This document shows positions 58,715 to 59,013 of a stretch of DNA of 59,013 nucleotides, in pieces (position 1 is the first letter of the stretch; each line of letters begins with the position of its first letter). Below the pieces are notes generated by a model that saw only the letters and a program-made list of their open reading frames with translations, was not told the DNA's origin and made no database searches. Origin of the DNA: Pantoea phytobeneficialis (GTDB lineage: Bacteria; Pseudomonadota; Gammaproteobacteria; Enterobacterales; Enterobacteriaceae); the NCBI RefSeq assembly GCF_009728735.1, contig NZ_CP024636.1:2856021-2915033 (forward strand). The letters run 5' to 3'. The position numbers and the translations under genes are program-made.

Positions 58715-59013
58715 TAGATTAGCCCCTTAGATCACCAGACACTTCGCCTCTCTTAAAATAAGAGGTAGTCTTGGAACTATGTTTAACACCAGTCAGAATA
58801 ATAAGATGGTTGAAGTGTTATCAGGACCTGAGCGACGTCGGCGTCGTACTCCGCAGGAAAAAATTGCCATTATTCAGCAGACTATGGAACCGGGCATGAC
58901 CGTGTCTCACGTCGCACGACTGCACGGTATCAATGCTAATCAGATCTTCAAGTGGCGCAGGCAATATGAAGACGGCTCACTGACCGCCGTGACCTCAGGC
59001 GGAGAAGTCGTTC
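58715..59013 (+). mobile_element. IS3-family (IS2-group) insertion sequence, left end, partial
   Basis: TAGATTAGCCCCTTAG followed by ATCACCAGACA resembles the IS2-group left inverted repeat. The transposase OrfA reading begins 64 bases later, and the element continues past the window. Confidence 0.75.
58779..59013 (+). CDS. IS2-like transposase OrfA (InsC-like), partial
   Basis: The frame ([20 protein letters not shown], then [20 protein letters not shown] and [20 protein letters not shown]) is very like IS2 InsC. The segment has the HTH of IS3-family OrfA proteins, which bind the IS ends and combine with OrfB by frameshift. The 78 codons visible run off the right edge. Confidence 0.88.
   Translation, partial: MFNTSQNNKMVEVLSGPERRRRRTPQEKIAIIQQTMEPGMTVSHVARLHGINANQIFKWRRQYEDGSLTAVTSGGEVV

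Overview
The window is a chromosomal segment of an enterobacterium, most likely Erwiniaceae (Pantoea-like). Its backbone keeps Escherichia coli gene order in several blocks: a 23S-5S rRNA end, kgtP-pssA, patZ-yfiP-trxC-yfiF, emrAB-mprA, proVWX, nrdHIEF and ygaM-ygaC. Proteins align end to end with the E. coli proteins I remember, but are clearly diverged. A family of intergenic palindromes with the core GCGCGATTTATCGCGC recurs at least five times. The genus is an inference.

Layout. 1-338: end of a 23S gene, 5S rRNA and terminator. 0.6-14.4 kb: housekeeping genes (2-oxoglutarate uptake, phosphatidylserine synthesis, protein acetylation, tRNA modification, thioredoxin 2, an rRNA/tRNA methyltransferase, the EmrAB pump with its MprA repressor, and an MFS exporter). 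14.6-22.3 kb: the proVWX glycine betaine importer and the nrdHIEF class Ib ribonucleotide reductase, the latter behind two NrdR boxes. 22.4-35.2 kb: ygaM, a tandem duplication of ygaC, a MetJ-boxed mmuPM operon, speG, a NitT/TauT-type ABC importer and a five-gene Dpp/Opp/Nik-type importer. 35.2-41.0 kb: mgtA with a long leader carrying a proline-rich MgtL-like peptide, a 27-residue MgtR-like membrane peptide, a YhcN-family protein with a TetR regulator, queH, and a small periplasmic protein.

41.1-50.7 kb is an eight-gene minus-strand operon that looks like the mycobacterial decaprenyl-phosphoryl-arabinose pathway. It encodes a fused HAD phosphatase/UbiA prenyltransferase (5-phosphoribosyl transfer plus dephosphorylation), a DprE1-like FAD oxidase, a DprE2-like SDR, a GtrA-family protein, a large multispanning protein, an NAD epimerase, a FAD amine-oxidase-like protein and a UPF0104-like membrane protein. 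I infer that it makes and uses a polyprenyl-phosphate pentofuranose for a surface glycan.

51.4-59.0 kb is most of a P4-type phage satellite. It is bounded on the left by a displaced ssrA (tmRNA) 3' end with its terminator, so it entered at the 3' end of ssrA, and the intact ssrA and the integrase should lie beyond the right edge. The element has alpha primase-helicase (777 aa), an Orf106-like gene, a Kil/Icd-like gene with a P4-like antisense immunity region, an AlpA/Vis-like regulator, sid-like, psu and ogr/delta-like genes, GGTGAA iterons at ori and at a crr-like region, three TGT-N12-ACA Delta sites and a cos-like sequence. The window ends inside an IS2-group insertion sequence that lies where P4 satellites carry variable cargo.
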